From Holothuria scabra (Eukaryota > Echinodermata > Holothuroidea > Aspidochirotida > Holothuriidae), in the NCBI GenBank assembly GCA_037179385.1, contig CM074181.1, forward strand, positions 53,131,486 to 53,195,485: 64,000 nt of DNA, given 5' to 3'. Positions 1-12,974 of the stretch are shown piece by piece. The stretch's first letter is position 1. The number at the start of each line of letters is the position of its first letter. Position numbers and translations under genes: made by a program. The notes beneath the pieces are model-generated. The model did not search any database. It saw only the letters and a list, made by a program, of their open reading frames with translations, and was not told the DNA's origin.

Positions 1-2871
1 GTGACCTGCTGCAACCTTATCGTAAAAATTGGCTTCCCTCACTAATTTGTATTCCACGTCGATATCATCCAGTCCTTTCGCAGAGCGACAGTCATTCTTT
101 TGTCTTTGATTGAGACTTTCATGTACCTTGCTGTTATTCATTAGAAATGTTTGCTATCGATGCTGTTATGATTCACTTTCTAAACCCTACTGCTATTATT
201 TCAATGTTATACATGGTGTACAATGGACTGAACAAGCCATTGAAAAGTGAGTTTCAGGAGGTGACTGTATGACCTAGGTCTTTAGTTCTTTCGATACTTT
301 AATGCAAAAATTTTTACAATCTCCAAGATATGATTGCATGGAATCAGGACATTTTCAGCACATATTGATCTAGTAAAAAAAAAGAAGCAGAATAAAGCAC
401 CATTTTGCATCTAAGGCCTTGGAAGCAGCAAAAAATTTTCCAAAAGGGGAGGGGGACACACCAGGACGGCGGTCAAGAATAGGGACGATGAATTAACGTT
501 TAATATTTAGAACTGGGACCAAAAGGGTTTATCCTACGCCCAGTCCATGAGTGAAGTTTGTATACTGGTTGTATTTTACCATTAGTATCTATAGTTTCAG
601 TTTAGTTTTAGCTACGCTTTTTCTTAGTCTTGTTTTGAAAATTGCTAAAACAGTGTTTAATATCGGCAATTTGATTCGAGTAGGAAGCTCTCTTCAACCA
701 AAATTGATAACTGCGCTTTGCAACAACCTAAGGTGGCGGTTCGCTTGAATTCTTCCTTAGATCTCTGACTTTGCGGAATATTATGCACACAGCACAAATA
801 TTTCAGAACAGCCTCTCTTTTCTGATGTGTAAGAATGATAAATACTGTGACATTCCCCAGCAGAAACTCCATTTGTAAATTGACTTGCCGTTAGCCTAAG
901 AAGGGAATTTTTGCGAAATTGCGGCAACTTCCTGGTCAGGGCCAGAGGCGGCCATTGGGACTAGGGGGCTCGGCCAGGGCCTCAAACTTTTTCAAGGGTT
1001 TCTAAACCTTTTTTTCTGAAAATGCAGTTGAAACTCCTTATATATACATGCCTAAGTACTTGTTGATTGTGTTCGAAAAATAAAGCTCAATTGAACTATG
1101 TTTACCTTAGCATAACCGGCATGGTTTGTCAGTTCGATTTGCTGGGAAGGCTGTTTTCAGGGCTGTCAATTCTAACGCACTCACCTTGAGAGTTACGAAT
1201 TTCGGCGTGATCTCAAGCTCTTACGATGAATGTCTCCATCTGTATATTAGAAAATATCCACTTATAACGCAAACGACGTGTCATGCAGATGAGGATATCT
1301 TGCTTATGAACAAGTGTACAAGTGACTGTTCCGACTGCTGTTTGCATTACGCCCACTCTTTTCTTGGACATAATTTTAACACCAGTCTGATTAAACTCAC
1401 TTTCATGCATTTAATAACTCAATACTCAATACAATCTACCAGTGCTGCCAAAGCTTTCCTTTGATACGCTACATGGCTTGTTGTAGAGTTCAAAGGCAGC
1501 CTATTATCATACCACCTTTTAAGAGTCACTTTAAACATCGTTTTCCCAAAAATAAGTTATGTTCATCCATGCATTATTGGATTTTAATTGCTAATGAATG
1601 TCATCATAACCATAGTCCCAGGAAAGACTTATTTCCTTATTTACATTTCTATTTATCATCAGGATATATTTTTGATTCAATTTTAGACGATCAGCTACAA
1701 ATGTCGGTACCTGGGAATGTTTCCTTGAAAGTTCCAAAGGAGCATGAAACATCTGGAAACGGCATTTCTGGACCTTGCAATAATAAGGCTCTAGAAGTGT
1801 TATTCCCAGCAATCTAAAGGCTGTTTTTAAACAAAATAATTCCTCTGACGGGACGCTCCTGGCGAACCAATTATCACGCCTCGCGTCCGTTGTCTTCGAG
1901 CCTATCTCACCCTTGAAAAATGGGTTCATTCTTGGTGTTCATTAACAACACGACCTCCCCTACAAGCTTATTTTAGCTTACTTGACCGTACCATTTCATT
2001 TACTGGTAGCGGTACAGTTTATCTGGTAGACCAAATTTTCTGATCACTTTGCAATTAATCCATTTTTTCATTGAAGGGAAAATTTGATTTCATACGACAG
2101 CTCAAAATAATTAACGCTTCAATTCTACTTACAAACCTGGTTATGGCATAATGTTTTCGGCACCCAAAGGTCACGAATTTTCGATATTTTCTGTACCCTC
2201 AACTCCAACTAATGGTACCGTGACGCTCCGCTTAGTTGGCAACCATCCTTTCCCACGGGTCGCCAAAAATTATGTTTGTATGACGTCCTGCCAGGGGCCT
2301 AGCCTGTTGCCTTCTAAGATATCCATACGAAAAATAAAATGTGATCTTCTTGGAAGAAAACGCTCAGAAGGCTCAGTTACATATTTCTTTTGAAAAGTGT
2401 ATCAGAATTATCACTAATTGACTGCTCTCTGGTTGACATTCAATAAGCTACCCACATTTTATACAAAGCAGAGAGCGTGTTGTGTGTTGTGGTCGTCCTC
2501 TCCGTCCGGTATATGTTTAACATCTGTGTTAAATTCAATATGGACACCCATTCGAGTAGCATGTGTTAAGTTGTAGAATCTGCGTTACTGTCGGAACCCA
2601 TCCTATACGAGTTTGGGCTCACCTAAAAAGAGGCCACAAAAGCTAGCATTCAAATGTAGAGAGACTTAAAACTCCTCGGTATATTGAACATGCTAAATAG
2701 AACGATAAAACATCGATGACAGCAGCAATTCCCTGTAAAGGAAAATATAAAGCAGACCAAAATGGCTTGGAGCCCTCATACGGTTTATTCCATGATATGA
2801 AAATAGACAGAAAACAAACCAACCAGAATGACTCTCGCCAGTTAGCACTGGGACATTATTATGAAAAGCAT
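1..2871. other. Left unannotated stretch
   Basis: I recognise no gene here. Open frames reach about 110-118 codons (1126-1464, 1461-1817, and 1591-1929 on the minus strand), but they overlap one another and lack recognisable domains or composition, so I treat them as chance frames. A short hAT-like fragment lies at 380-470. A GC-rich patch near 945-990 (GGCCAGAGGCGGCC) may be a decayed transposon end, but no partner end is visible. Confidence 0.5.
380..470 (-). repeat. Fragment of hAT-like subterminal sequence
   Basis: Read on the minus strand, this matches sequence inside two hAT-like elements of the window. The shared core is CTAGATGCAAAATGGTGC (near 8406 and 43917), preceded by a GGGGAGGGG-type G-rich tract. 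No terminal repeat or target duplication is visible, so it is a decayed fragment. Confidence 0.4.
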
Positions 2872-4030
2872 CAGTGGCGTAGCTAGGATAGATTTTAGAT
2901 TTACATCTCCCAGGTGGCTGGAAATGGCATTTGCCAGGTGTAATTGTCTTTAGTCCTGGTGAGAAAAGTTTTTTCTCAGATTCAAACACACTTTTGAGAT
3001 ACTGATTAGCTCAGTTCATTACTGCACTGGAATCGGTATCCTAGGATTGCATATCCGGAATCCTGCTGTATGTTGCAAGTTGCTGTTCCAGTGCACGCCA
3101 AAGTAAGGTATTTCCATAGGCATAGAGGAGCATTCCACTTTGGGGGCGGAAGAGTTTTGCCCGAAAAATTTAATTCTGCCCGTAAGACAGCCAAAACGGA
3201 GCGCCACCACTGGTTGGCGCGGAGCGTCCCGAAAATTTGAAAATTCGTACCTCTCAGACAGTCGAAAATGACATTTCCCAGGCTTATGAAGGGGATCCAA
3301 TTAGTCGTTATTTTTAGTTTCAATTGCAGATAAACGTTCACTCCAAACTAAAATTCAGCCAAAAGACTAATCAGAGCGCCACCATTAGCTGGCGCGAAGC
3401 GTAGAGAAAATTTTGGAATATCCGACCCTTCTGACCTTTGAAAATGGCATTTTCCGGGCTTATAGGGGGATCCAAGCAGTCGCTTTTTTGAGTTTCCTTT
3501 TGCAAATAATGTTCTCATGATGCGGTCTAAGTTGAACACCACCAAAAGTTGAGGTGAAACTTACGGAACATTTTGAAAAATCGGACCCTTGAGCCTGTCG
3601 AAAAAGACATTTCCCAGGCTTATAGTGGGATCCAAGCAGTCGCTATTTGATCAGAAAATTACCAGATAAAAGATATCACTACCAATCGATGAAATGGTCT
3701 AGCATATTTTCGGGGGAAAACTACAAAACGGAATCGAAAACATGCTAATGAATTTTACTTTATTGCGAGTCTTGGCTAAACTCAATACCCTATGTATTGG
3801 TGAAATTGTGTGACTACCCGAACTTCCTTGATTTTACTCCTGAATATGTAACATCACAAGGTGTGTTTAAATGAATTTTCAAGCAGACTTATGGGAAGAC
3901 ATTCTCACACTGCATCATTAAAGTATCGAAAAACAAAATACCAAATTTTCATAACCATTGCCCGTATTTGGCTCTAGGGCAGGATAGATGGCAAACTTTT
4001 GGGCACCTGAACACCCTCCTGTCTGTCCGT
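2872..4030 (+). mobile_element. hAT-like element, left end and interior (right end unresolved)
   Basis: The left end at 2872 reads CAGTGGCGTAGCTAGG, the terminal motif of the better-defined element at 43595. The interior carries the GGAGCGCCACCA...TTGGCGCGGAGCG hairpin module at about 3198 and 3381. From about 3650 to 4030 it is collinear with the interiors of the elements at 29964-32289 and 36610-39040 (shared CAGACTTATGGG, GACATTCTCACACT, GGGCAGG..AGATGGCA). No transposase frame is present. I could not pair it with a right end or target duplication; the GCCCCGCCTATAC patch near 4766 is one weak candidate. Confidence 0.6.
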
Positions 4031-5334
4031 TGAATTAATTCGGCAATTGAAAACGTCCATTGCAAGCATTTTTAATCTTTGCCCAAATATTTGACTATTT
4101 CGGGGAATTTTTGCAAGACTACAGTATGAAGTGAGGGAAATGAAAAGCCCCTTTTTCACATTCTAACCAAAGTTTTCGCAGATCTTTGTTATTTTCCATG
4201 AAAATATTAGTTTAAATATAGCGTTTTTTGGGGGGCAAAGATTTGAAGCTATTAAAATAATCGGCCATTTCGGGAATTGTGTTTCACAAATTTAAAAACA
4301 GACTCAAGAATGATTGTTTCTTTTTAAGCCACAGGCTACCCAAATGTGTCGCGATTTTTTTATCTGTTTGATTTTTCGTAACTGACAATGTTACCGTTAC
4401 TATTATACTTTTACATCTTCGAGCAAAAGCTTGGAAGAATTGGATATTCGACAATTTCGTTGTGATTATCTGTCAAGTAAAAGTCACGAATAATAGCTTT
4501 TTGCGCTGACCCAAGGTGTAGCCAATTTTTGGAATCTTGACTTGGTTTTTCATGTAAATTTTATTGCGACTGTATGACGTTTCTTTCCTTTTTCGGGCAT
4601 ATGTTTTTTAAAATTTCGGCCACATTAAGGTATTTCATGAAAAAAAATGTAATTTTTTCAAAATTAAAGTGCTTTCCGAATTTTTTTTTAAATTCCTGTC
4701 CGAATTTTATCCAAATTCCTGCCCGAATCTAGATTTTGCGGAAACTTGGGGGAGTCTTCCCCCTGCCCCGCCTATACAATATTCCCGAAGGACCCTGACC
4801 TCCATATGGGTTACTAAAGTGTACCTTAATTCAAAAAATTCAAAAATATATACATGTTTAAAAGCATGAGGAAGAATTCCTAACCATCCAACCCCCATCT
4901 TCATAGGACATTCCTCAGCCGAGATATAGAAGTTTGAAATTCATTCACTAAATGTAAACGGTGCATTTCACAATAACTTGTGATGTCAAGTTGTACTACG
5001 CAAAATACCATTTTTGTATTACTTTGTTTTCCTGAAAGCTACTGCACCTTGTACTAAGTTGGAAAGAGCTCTTGCTCTTATGAGGTGATGTAATTAAGCC
5101 CTTTCTGTGCAACATAGCAAACAGGAAGAGTTCGAGGTCATAAAAACATTCTTAATTTTGAAGGGAAACAAAGCAGGATATGTGAGTTGTACGACAGGAA
5201 AATCACAATTTTTTTTTCGCAATGGACTAATTTGTTTTGTGAATAAATTTCAGGATTTTTTATCTCAGCTCAAGATTGTCCTATGTAGAGAGGCGTTAGA
5301 CTGTAAAGGTTCTTTTTAAATGCTCAGTGTTAAA
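4031..5334. other. Unannotated, probably decayed transposon sequence
   Basis: AT-rich sequence with no convincing open frame. The G/C-rich patch near 4748-4770 (GGGGGAGTCTTCCCCC) resembles the inner flank of hAT ends seen elsewhere in the window, so part of this stretch may belong to the element starting at 2872. Confidence 0.4.
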
Positions 5335-5497
5335 CAGTGGCGTAGCCACGGGTGGTTTTGGGGGTTAGAACCCCCTCCCCAGACCCAACCGTGCAATGCA
5401 AAAAACACCTAAAATAGCGGTTTTTCCTCTATCCTTAAACTTTTCCCCCATGTCGTGCCCCCAAACCCGCCATGACACAATCCTGGCTATGCTACTA
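5335..5497. mobile_element. Short degenerate hAT-type MITE
   Basis: It starts with CAGTGGCGTAGCCACGG at 5335 and ends with a degenerate inverted version, CCTGGCTATGCTACTA, near 5482-5497. Both ends are followed inward by the G-rich/C-rich tracts usual for this family here. I see no matching 8-bp target duplication, so the right border is approximate. A further solo end-like motif (CTACGCTACAG) lies near 5770. Confidence 0.45.
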
Positions 5498-6476
5498 CTT
5501 TTTTGTGTGTCTTGAGGTTCAGTTTTAGAAGACAGGCAAAAATGAAACCAACTCTCTAAAGCAACTCTGTCCACATTATTTGAAAGAAACTTTCTCTTGT
5601 ACATGGAAATAACAACAGCCCAAAGGGTCGGTGGCTGATATGTTTTATTATTATGAAGGAAGACAAGGATTAATCCTACTTCTCGGTATGAGGGAAAAAT
5701 TGATCTTTCTATAAGTTGTCTTAATGTTTTGCTCTCTTTTGTCTTCATCTATCATGAAGTTTTTGTGCGAAATGGACTACTACGCTACAGGGTTTTTTTT
5801 TTTTTTCGTTTTTGATGTTTAACAAAAAAAAGTGGATTTTCGGACATTCGGACAAATTTTTGCCAGAAACTTGACTTTAAGTTGAGGCTAAGAAGTTATT
5901 TTTCTTTAGTCTATGAACTGCTCGAGTATGTTTTCTTTTTTTCTGGGGGGGGGGGGGCGTCCTTAAAGGCTTGGTGATGTGAAAGTGAAAAAATGGGTAT
6001 TTGATGTTAAAAGCATTAAAAACCTAAAAAGAAGCCACATTTGCCACCAAAATTCATTCAAAGTTAACCATGTGATCAAATTTGTTGATGTCCACATGGT
6101 AATGAATTCTTTTTTTTGGGGGGGGGGGGGGAGGGATTCTTACGAGCACGCCCTCATATTCAGACTCAATTTGTGTGCTTCGTGTTCGTACTTTTTGCCT
6201 TAAGTTTGACTCACATTGAGCTGTATCCTTTGCTGTTCCTTTGCTTTATAGCAGTGTAAAGCTATCTAATTGCTGGAATTTGTGTATGCCTTCTAGCCAA
6301 AAATTTAAATGAAAAATGACATTTGCCTTATATTCAAGATAAGTCATCTAAAGAATAATAACATGTCTATTTGTAAAGTGGGAATGGCCTGATTCGGGTC
6401 CCTTAAGATGTTTGCATCTGGCCCCTAGCAATTTCAATTCAATAAACTCCACAAGGAATTGTTCTAGTGAAACTTT
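5498..6476. other. Unannotated stretch with G-homopolymers
   Basis: No gene recognised. It contains G-runs of about 13-15 bases near 5945 and 6117, and AT-rich sequence leading into the 181-bp tandem array. Confidence 0.5.
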
Positions 6477-7417
6477 GTGTTATATTTGCCATCCATGAAG
6501 AAAGTTGTTTTCATTTTACTTAACTGTACTAGGACCAATTTACATAACTGTAGAGTCCCGGACAAACCGTGCCATTAATCCCCTTTCGTACCCGGCTGAA
6601 TGTTTAATTAAGTGCAAACTAAATATAACATGGTTGACCAAGCGGAATCAGAATAAAGTGTTATATTTGCCATCCATGAAGAAAGTTGTTTTCATTTTAC
6701 TTAACTGTACTAGGACCAATTTACATAACTGTAGAGTCCCGGACAAACCCTGCCATTAATCCCCTTTCGTACCCGGCTGAATGTTTAATTAAGTGCAAAC
6801 TAAATATAACATGGTTGACCAAGCGGAATCAGAATAAAGTGTTATATTTGCCATCCATGAAGAAAGTTGTTTTCATTTTACTTAACTGTACTAGGACCAA
6901 TTTACATAACTGTAGAGTCCCGGACAAACCCTGCCATTAATCCCCTTTCGTACCCGGCTGAATGTTTAATTAAGTGCAAACTAAATATAACATGGTTGAC
7001 CAAGCGGAATCAGAATAAAGGATCTAGGAAGTGTTAGTTGTGTTATATTTGCCATCCATGAAGAAAGTTGTTTTCATTTTACTTTACTGTACTAGGACCA
7101 ATTTACATAACTGTAGAGTCCCGGACAAACCCTGCCATTAATCCCCTTTCATAACCAGCTGAATGTTTAATTAAGTGCAAACTAAATATAACATGGTTGA
7201 CCAAGCGGAATCAGAATAAAGTGTTATATTTGCCATCCATGAAGAAAGTTGTTTTCATTTTACTTAACTGTACTAGGACCAATTTACATAACTGTTAGAG
7301 TCCCGGACAAACCCTGCCATTAATCCCCTTTCGTACCCAGCTGAATGTTTAATTAAGTGCAAACTAAATATAATATGGTTGACCAAGCGGAATCAGAATA
7401 AAGGATCTAGGAAGTGG
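6477..7417 (+). repeat. Tandem array of five 181-bp units
   Basis: Near-identical units start at 6477, 6658, 6839, 7040 and 7221, each opening with GTGTTATATTTGCC and closing with CGGAATCAGAATAAA. Units 3 and 5 are followed by a spacer beginning GGATCTAGGAAGTG (7020 and 7403), so the array is a group of three plus spacer, then two plus spacer. Unit 5 has a one-base insertion. Open frames of 84 codons at 6505 and 6686 simply follow the repeat and are not evidence of a protein. Confidence 0.95.
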
Positions 7418-7605
7418 TACAGAGGATGGCCAGTGAAGTGATTTTGGTGAACTTCTTGGTTTATTAGTTGCAAAGAAATCTCCGAACAGATAACAGCGTA
7501 ATTTACTCAGCACTGTATTATTAATAGTACAATCATTTCTCTGGAGGAGAGGAGGGGGGGGGGGGAGAAATTGTGTACAAGACCAAGTTAAAAGTGACGT
7601 CGAGA

Positions 7606-9350
7606 CAGTGGCGTAGCCAGCATGGGATTTTGGGGGGGCCTAGGTAACAAGTGGGGGTACCTCCGAAGGTCAGGCACGGCAAGACTATCTTAGCGGAGCG
7701 TTACCATCAGTTGGCGCGGAGTGTACAGGAAAATTTTGGGCTTTAAAACCCCTCCAGATGGCCGGAAACGGCACTTCCCATGTGTTTTAAACTGGATGTA
7801 CCCAGCCTTGAAATACGAATCTCATTTCTGCGACTTCTCAAATAATGAGAATAAAAAATCAATCTATGAAAAATGGTTATACATACACTTTTAAGGGACC
7901 CCCAAACTGGGCACATCTGATCTGTGGCCTGGGGGATGAGACTGAAGGGAACCGATATCTCCCTTTCCCTTTGGAAAAATTGTAAACTTCAGAAGGACGT
8001 AAATCGCAAATGCGGCAATATTTGAATGTAAGCGGAGCGCCACCATCAGTTGGCGAGGAGTGTACAAGAAAATTTTGGGCTTTAAAACCCCTCCAGATGG
8101 CTGGAAACGGCACTTTCCACGTGTTTTAAACTGGATGTACCCAGTCGCAAATGCGGCAATATTTGAATCTAAGCGGAGCGCCGCCATCGGTTGGCGCGGA
8201 GCGTAGAAGAAAAATTTGGGCTTTAAAACCCCTCCAGATGGCCGGAAACGGCACTTCCTACGTGTTTTAAACTGGATGTACCCAGCCGCAAATGCGGCAA
8301 TATTTGAATGGATTTCAGCTTATCTAAGGCAGTACCTCACCCTTTAACAGGAAAACCAAAAGTAGTTGTTTCCCCCTCTGAGAAACTTTCTTTGCGTTAG
8401 ATTTCCTAGATGCAAAATGGTGCTATGTTTGGCAAAACTTTAAACTGATTATAAGCCTAAGTTTTAGGATTTTCCCTTTTTGGGGAGCATGAAAAATATC
8501 AAAATATTTTTAGTTTTTGCAGAGATTTTACAAGAGACATACATACTACCAAAGAAACAATGTGCAAAATGGTGCAGTATTTGTCCATCGGTACATTACG
8601 TAGTCAAAATTAAAATACTACGAAAAAATCTCTCAAAATAATTGAACCGCAAAGCAGAAGTATGGATCATGTGGAAAACACATGAAATCAGGACCTTGTG
8701 GACATTTTACAAATCCCCCGGACGCCAGTGCCAACTAGTAAAAAGATGTCTTGTCGATAAAAATTGTCCTACAGTGGCACTTGTCATGGGCAGGAGTGAG
8801 GCACGACATAGGCCTAGGCCTACTTGTTAAGGATGGAAGGGAAGAATTATCCAAAGGCAGTACCTTACCCTTACCCGCTTACGGCATATTTTGTGTATGA
8901 TAAAGTATAGGAATGGTCGTGTAAGAGTGGTCTTCAGTGTACAATTGCCTTATTTTCAGTAAATCAATCAGTCATCCGAAAGGCAGAAAGAGTCTCAACC
9001 TAACAAAGTCACATTAAAGTTTGTCGTCGAGACTTTTGTTTCATCTTCCAAGTGAAATGCAATAAACGACAGTGCAGATCAAAAACGGTATCTAATTAGT
9101 GAAAGTAGGCATATTGAAGTTATTACTTGATTTCATACGATTGTCATACGATGATTTTTTTAATTTTTACACATTTTATTTATTTACTGTCTTGAAGGAA
9201 ATACTTCAAGGTTATGTCCGTTCAAACACTTTATTTTTTTCAATTACTTTATCAGGACGCAAAAAATCTGGGGGGGGGGGGGTGGCTGAGGAAAAGCTGG
9301 GGGCCTAGGCCCCCCAGGCCCCCCCCCCCCCCCCCGTGGCTACGCCACTG
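7606..9350. mobile_element. hAT-like non-autonomous element with 8-bp TSD
   Basis: Termini are CAGTGGCGTAGCCAG at 7606 and its inverted form GTGGCTACGCCACTG ending at 9350. The flanks are a perfect 8-bp target duplication, CGTCGAGA, at 7598-7605 and 9351-9358, which is the hallmark length for the hAT superfamily. The inner edges carry long G/C tracts. The 1.7 kb interior has no long open frame and no transposase motif, so it depends on an enzyme supplied from elsewhere. Confidence 0.9.
7690..8310. repeat. Repeated subterminal modules inside the hAT-like element
   Basis: Three copies of a roughly 120-140-bp module occur near 7698, 8033 and 8172. Each opens with a GCGGAGCG...TTGGCG(C/A)GGAG hairpin, continues with TTTAAAACCCCTCCAGATGG and ends with AAACTGGATGTACCCAG. 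The last two are tandem at 139 bp. The same hairpin module recurs in the other hAT-like elements of the window. Confidence 0.8.
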
Positions 9351-12156
9351 CGTCGAGAGCTCACTTAAGCGTATATCATTGTTGTGCACCAGTTTCTAAA
9401 GAAATTAGAAGTATTTCGAGAGTTGAGAGCGGTCATACTCACGTAAGAAAGTTTAATACTTTTCTTTAATAGGCCTACCTAATGCGGTCTTAACTTATAT
9501 TTCTGAGTATACTAAGTTTGTTTAAAATACAGACTTAATATTTGTGAGACAAAATATATGTTCCTGAAGAGGAGCATTAGTAAAGTGTTTCGATTAAGTA
9601 ATTAAAGACCGTTTGTGTTTGAATGATATAGTAAGAACATCCAAATAGCAATTACATGTACCGATGAAAAATTTTTACATCGACGAGAGGCTTAGGTTAT
9701 CGTAGTTATGTAACTACTGGAATTAATTAGGCTTGGCTTAGTACTGTTTTAGTACACTTTTAAAGTTGTGGTTATAGTATCACCAAATGTGAAGTCACTT
9801 ATTGAATTGTTGTTGTGTTAACTTGATTGTGAAATATTGTGATATGCGGAGAAGTTTTAATACTGCACCAATACTGCTCTGACGACTAGTGATATGATAA
9901 TTTCTGCATCGAGTTTCTATGATGTTTTGAGTTTTATTTTGAGGTGACGGGTTGACTAACCAAATATATCACAAGAATTAATCCTTAATGTTGTGTGCTG
10001 TAGAAGTCAGTCTATGGATAAATCATTTATATTGTCCTCTAATTTATGTTCAGTCACCAGAAGGTTGCATAGATAGTTGCACAGACCGTTGCTTAGACAG
10101 TCGTACACAGTCGTGCAGACAGACGTAGAACTAGAGAGACCAGACAAATCCTGGTATCGGTAATGAATTGGTTATCTTGATCAACAAGCTACGTCTCCTT
10201 GTGTAATTATTGTAGTGCGCCGTACTACATTCTTGGCATGTACTGGCCGACAGACAATTTCTTTTGTTAAGCCTTGCATAGCTCACAACTCATTTCCTGC
10301 TCGTACCGTAACTTAGTTCGTACAAATATCCATGCTCTTTATCTTTTAACAATGGCAGTAAGTGCAATCTGTGGCCGTCTTTAAACAAAAATCAACTTCA
10401 GAAAAGCAAATACTACAACTACAAGAATGTTTTAAGGAGTCAATTAGATAAAAGGGCCCTGCGGATAAATTTCCAGAAAACGCCATGAAATGTGGTTCGG
10501 CCTTTTCCCACTGAGGTGATAAGCCCGGAGAATCAATCGCTGCTTCCAAATTGATACGCAACACGGCATCATTGCGTCAACTATCGTTAAACAGTATCAA
10601 GGCGTCTTTGTACAGTGTTATCATCGAGCAACTACGGAGCAGGGAGTTGCCAATTCACTATACTATGAGCGAATTGGCTTCACTGCATTATTTTAAGCGT
10701 CTTGTACTGTAGTTCTCTCATGCTTTATTTCAGTGGTAAACGCAGACGCTATTTTGACAGCAGTCTGGCGGGAACTTTTTGACAGCATGTGGCACATTCC
10801 GAATTAACGAAACACGTAAGTTTTGATAAACAGCGTCAACACTTATTCAGCCTTCCGAGAGAAAGTTGTCATGCAACGGTGCAGTCTGTCGGAGAGCCTG
10901 AAAGGGTGTCATTATTTAACATAAAGAACAGTGAAAGAGGAGAGAACCGATAAAAATCAGTTTAGGCAGAAGTAAACAACACGACAGAGTGTATCGTATG
11001 GTTAAGTAGGCTGCTCAGCACTTGCTTCGGTGTTAGCAAATAAAAATTAAGCTATTGACTGTGACTGACTACTCGTATTCTATTAGTAGAATACAAGGTC
11101 CGGATTTACATTATTGTACCTCCTTCTATCATTTTTTTTTTTGCGTCCACCAAGGGAGCTGGAAGACAACTGGTCCAGTCTTTACTATCAAAAAATAGGG
11201 TTGAAAGGAGTGGCCGAAACCGAAACTACAGCCCCTCCTCTCACCATGGGCAACTCCTAAAGTTCAAATAAAAACTGGCTTACAGTACCTACTGCAAGGA
11301 CATGTCTAATAAGCACTTCAACTCTGCGTACTTGCAAGAAAATGCAGTTCTAGTTTTGTCTGGGTTGTATTGGCGTGAGTTGTCCTTCTAAAGAACGTCC
11401 TCTATTTACCTCTGTACCTTGTGGCCGCGGAGTTAAGTCTTTTTTAACCAAATAATCACACATAAACACGAGCATGAGGGACAGGATATATGGTTAATGT
11501 TACCCTATGTTTTTCAGGTTTCGTTTCTAGAATAGTTTTTTTTAAACGTTAGTATGTCCCGAGGGTGTTATTTTGCAGGTTCAAAGTGTGTCTTAAAAAA
11601 ACAATCAGTATCACTAACCAAATCATAAACATTCTGATGATTGAAACAACATAGGGTAAACAAACGAGATGTCCACACTGTGCTGCACTCCGCACCACTT
11701 TTTAACATAGGCAGCAGGTTACTCCAAAAACATTCAACCTTTAAAGAGGTTTGTCCTGAGAAAGGTTAAATATAAATACATAAATTCTAACCGATCTTTG
11801 TCTGTAGCTGGCAGGTAAAATCAGCGGTATTGCTGGCATGTCACCGAACCTTTAAATTTTTAGTGTGGCTGTCTCATTATTTGGATTTTTTTTTGTTTTT
11901 GTTTTTGAAGAAAACGGACACACTTAGGGGTGCCTTTGTTATTAAAACGTACCACATTTTTAGAACTCAAATAAAAACCCTAATTCTCCAAAACTTTGCC
12001 CGAAATCCAGGTCTTGCGTAAATTACCTTTAAAATTAATTTAAAAAAGAATACCATTTGTTAGAAACTTGATCACCCACTGATTTTCCGGAGCAACGGGC
12101 ATCAGTGTTGTGCACACAGTATCTAAGTATATATGGTACCTTAAAAATGAAAGACC
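9351..12156. other. Unannotated stretch
   Basis: No gene or repeat family recognised. A short degenerate tandem pattern (GTTGCATAGATA / GTTGCACAGACC / GTTGCTTAGACA / GTCGTACACA) runs from about 10065 to 10125. All open frames are under 75 codons and without recognisable domains. Confidence 0.5.
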
Positions 12157-12407
12157 GCGTGTTTGTTTTGGTGGTAGAGCATCCGCCTCTCACGCGTAAG
12201 GCACGGGTTCGATTTCCAGGTCCAGTCATACCAAAGACTCTAAAAATGGAACCTACTGCCGTTGTGCGTGATGCTCCGCATAAGAAATGAAGTGTGAAAA
12301 CAAGCCAGTGAACCACAACTGGAAAAAAGGCCGTGGCCGACTCGACTTGAACCAAAAGGTCCGAAACTGGGCTGTGATTCTCCATCTAACTAACCGACCG
12401 ACCGATC
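12157..12407 (+). mobile_element. tRNA-derived SINE (family A), full length
   Basis: The tRNA-like head has an A-box-like TGGTGGTAGAGC and a B box GGTTCGATTTCC, with CGCCTCTCAC in the anticodon region. The body (CCAAAGACTCTAAAAATGG, AAACAAGCCAGTGAACCAC, AACTGGAAAAAAGG, GAAACTGGGC) is shared with the copies at 39427 and 51296. The tail is a short CTAACTAACCGACCGACCGA repeat. It would be mobilised by a LINE that recognises that tail (inference). Confidence 0.9.
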
Positions 12408-12760
12408 AATACACTGTGGTGAGACTACCCTGGGGAATTCTGGAATTTGGATTCCAAGGTCCCGCATGTGCCCTAGGATCGTTTTGATGAAATTCAGAAA
12501 AACGTTCTTCTTTGATAAAGGTTTTAGTATTGAATGTTTAAATTTGTTACAATACACTGTGGTAAGATTACATTGGGGAATGCAGGAATTTAAGGTCCAA
12601 GGTTTCACATGTGCCATAGGACCCATTCCATGAAATTAGGCATCGTTTTTCCCTCATACAAGTTGCAGTTGCGAATATGGTGAATGTGTCACAGAACACT
12701 TTGGTAGGGGTATCTTTTGGGGTGCTGAAAGTATCTCCCACACCTAACATAATATATACG
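12408..12760 (+). repeat. Degenerate tandem repeat, about 142-bp unit
   Basis: CAATACACTGTGGT..GA.TAC..TGGGGAAT begins at about 12408 and again at about 12551, followed in both by GGAATTT, AAGGTCC and CATGTGCC.TAGGA. A more decayed third unit starts near 12692 (CACAGAACACTTTGGTAGGGG). It is non-coding as far as I can see. Confidence 0.7.
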
Positions 12761-12887
12761 GTACATCATTCACACCATGTTACAACAGTTCTATTGTAGA
12801 GGGACCAAATAGGGTGGTTGTTGAAGATTCAGCTCTAACTTCATACCATTTGGCTCAATTGAACAGTGCCAAAACCCCTTTCAGTCT

Positions 12888-12945
12888 GTGGGTCGTTTCC
12901 CTTATTCCATTTCGTATGTGGAGCAGCAAACACAAGGGCAGGAGG
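12888..12945 (-). mobile_element. SINE family A fragment
   Basis: The reverse complement matches the central part of the SINE body (CCATTGTGC..TGCTCC..ATG..ATGGA.TAAGG.AAA). Head and tail are missing. Confidence 0.6.
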
Positions 12946-12974
12946 TTACATTCTTGAATTCATTGCCGGCTCAT

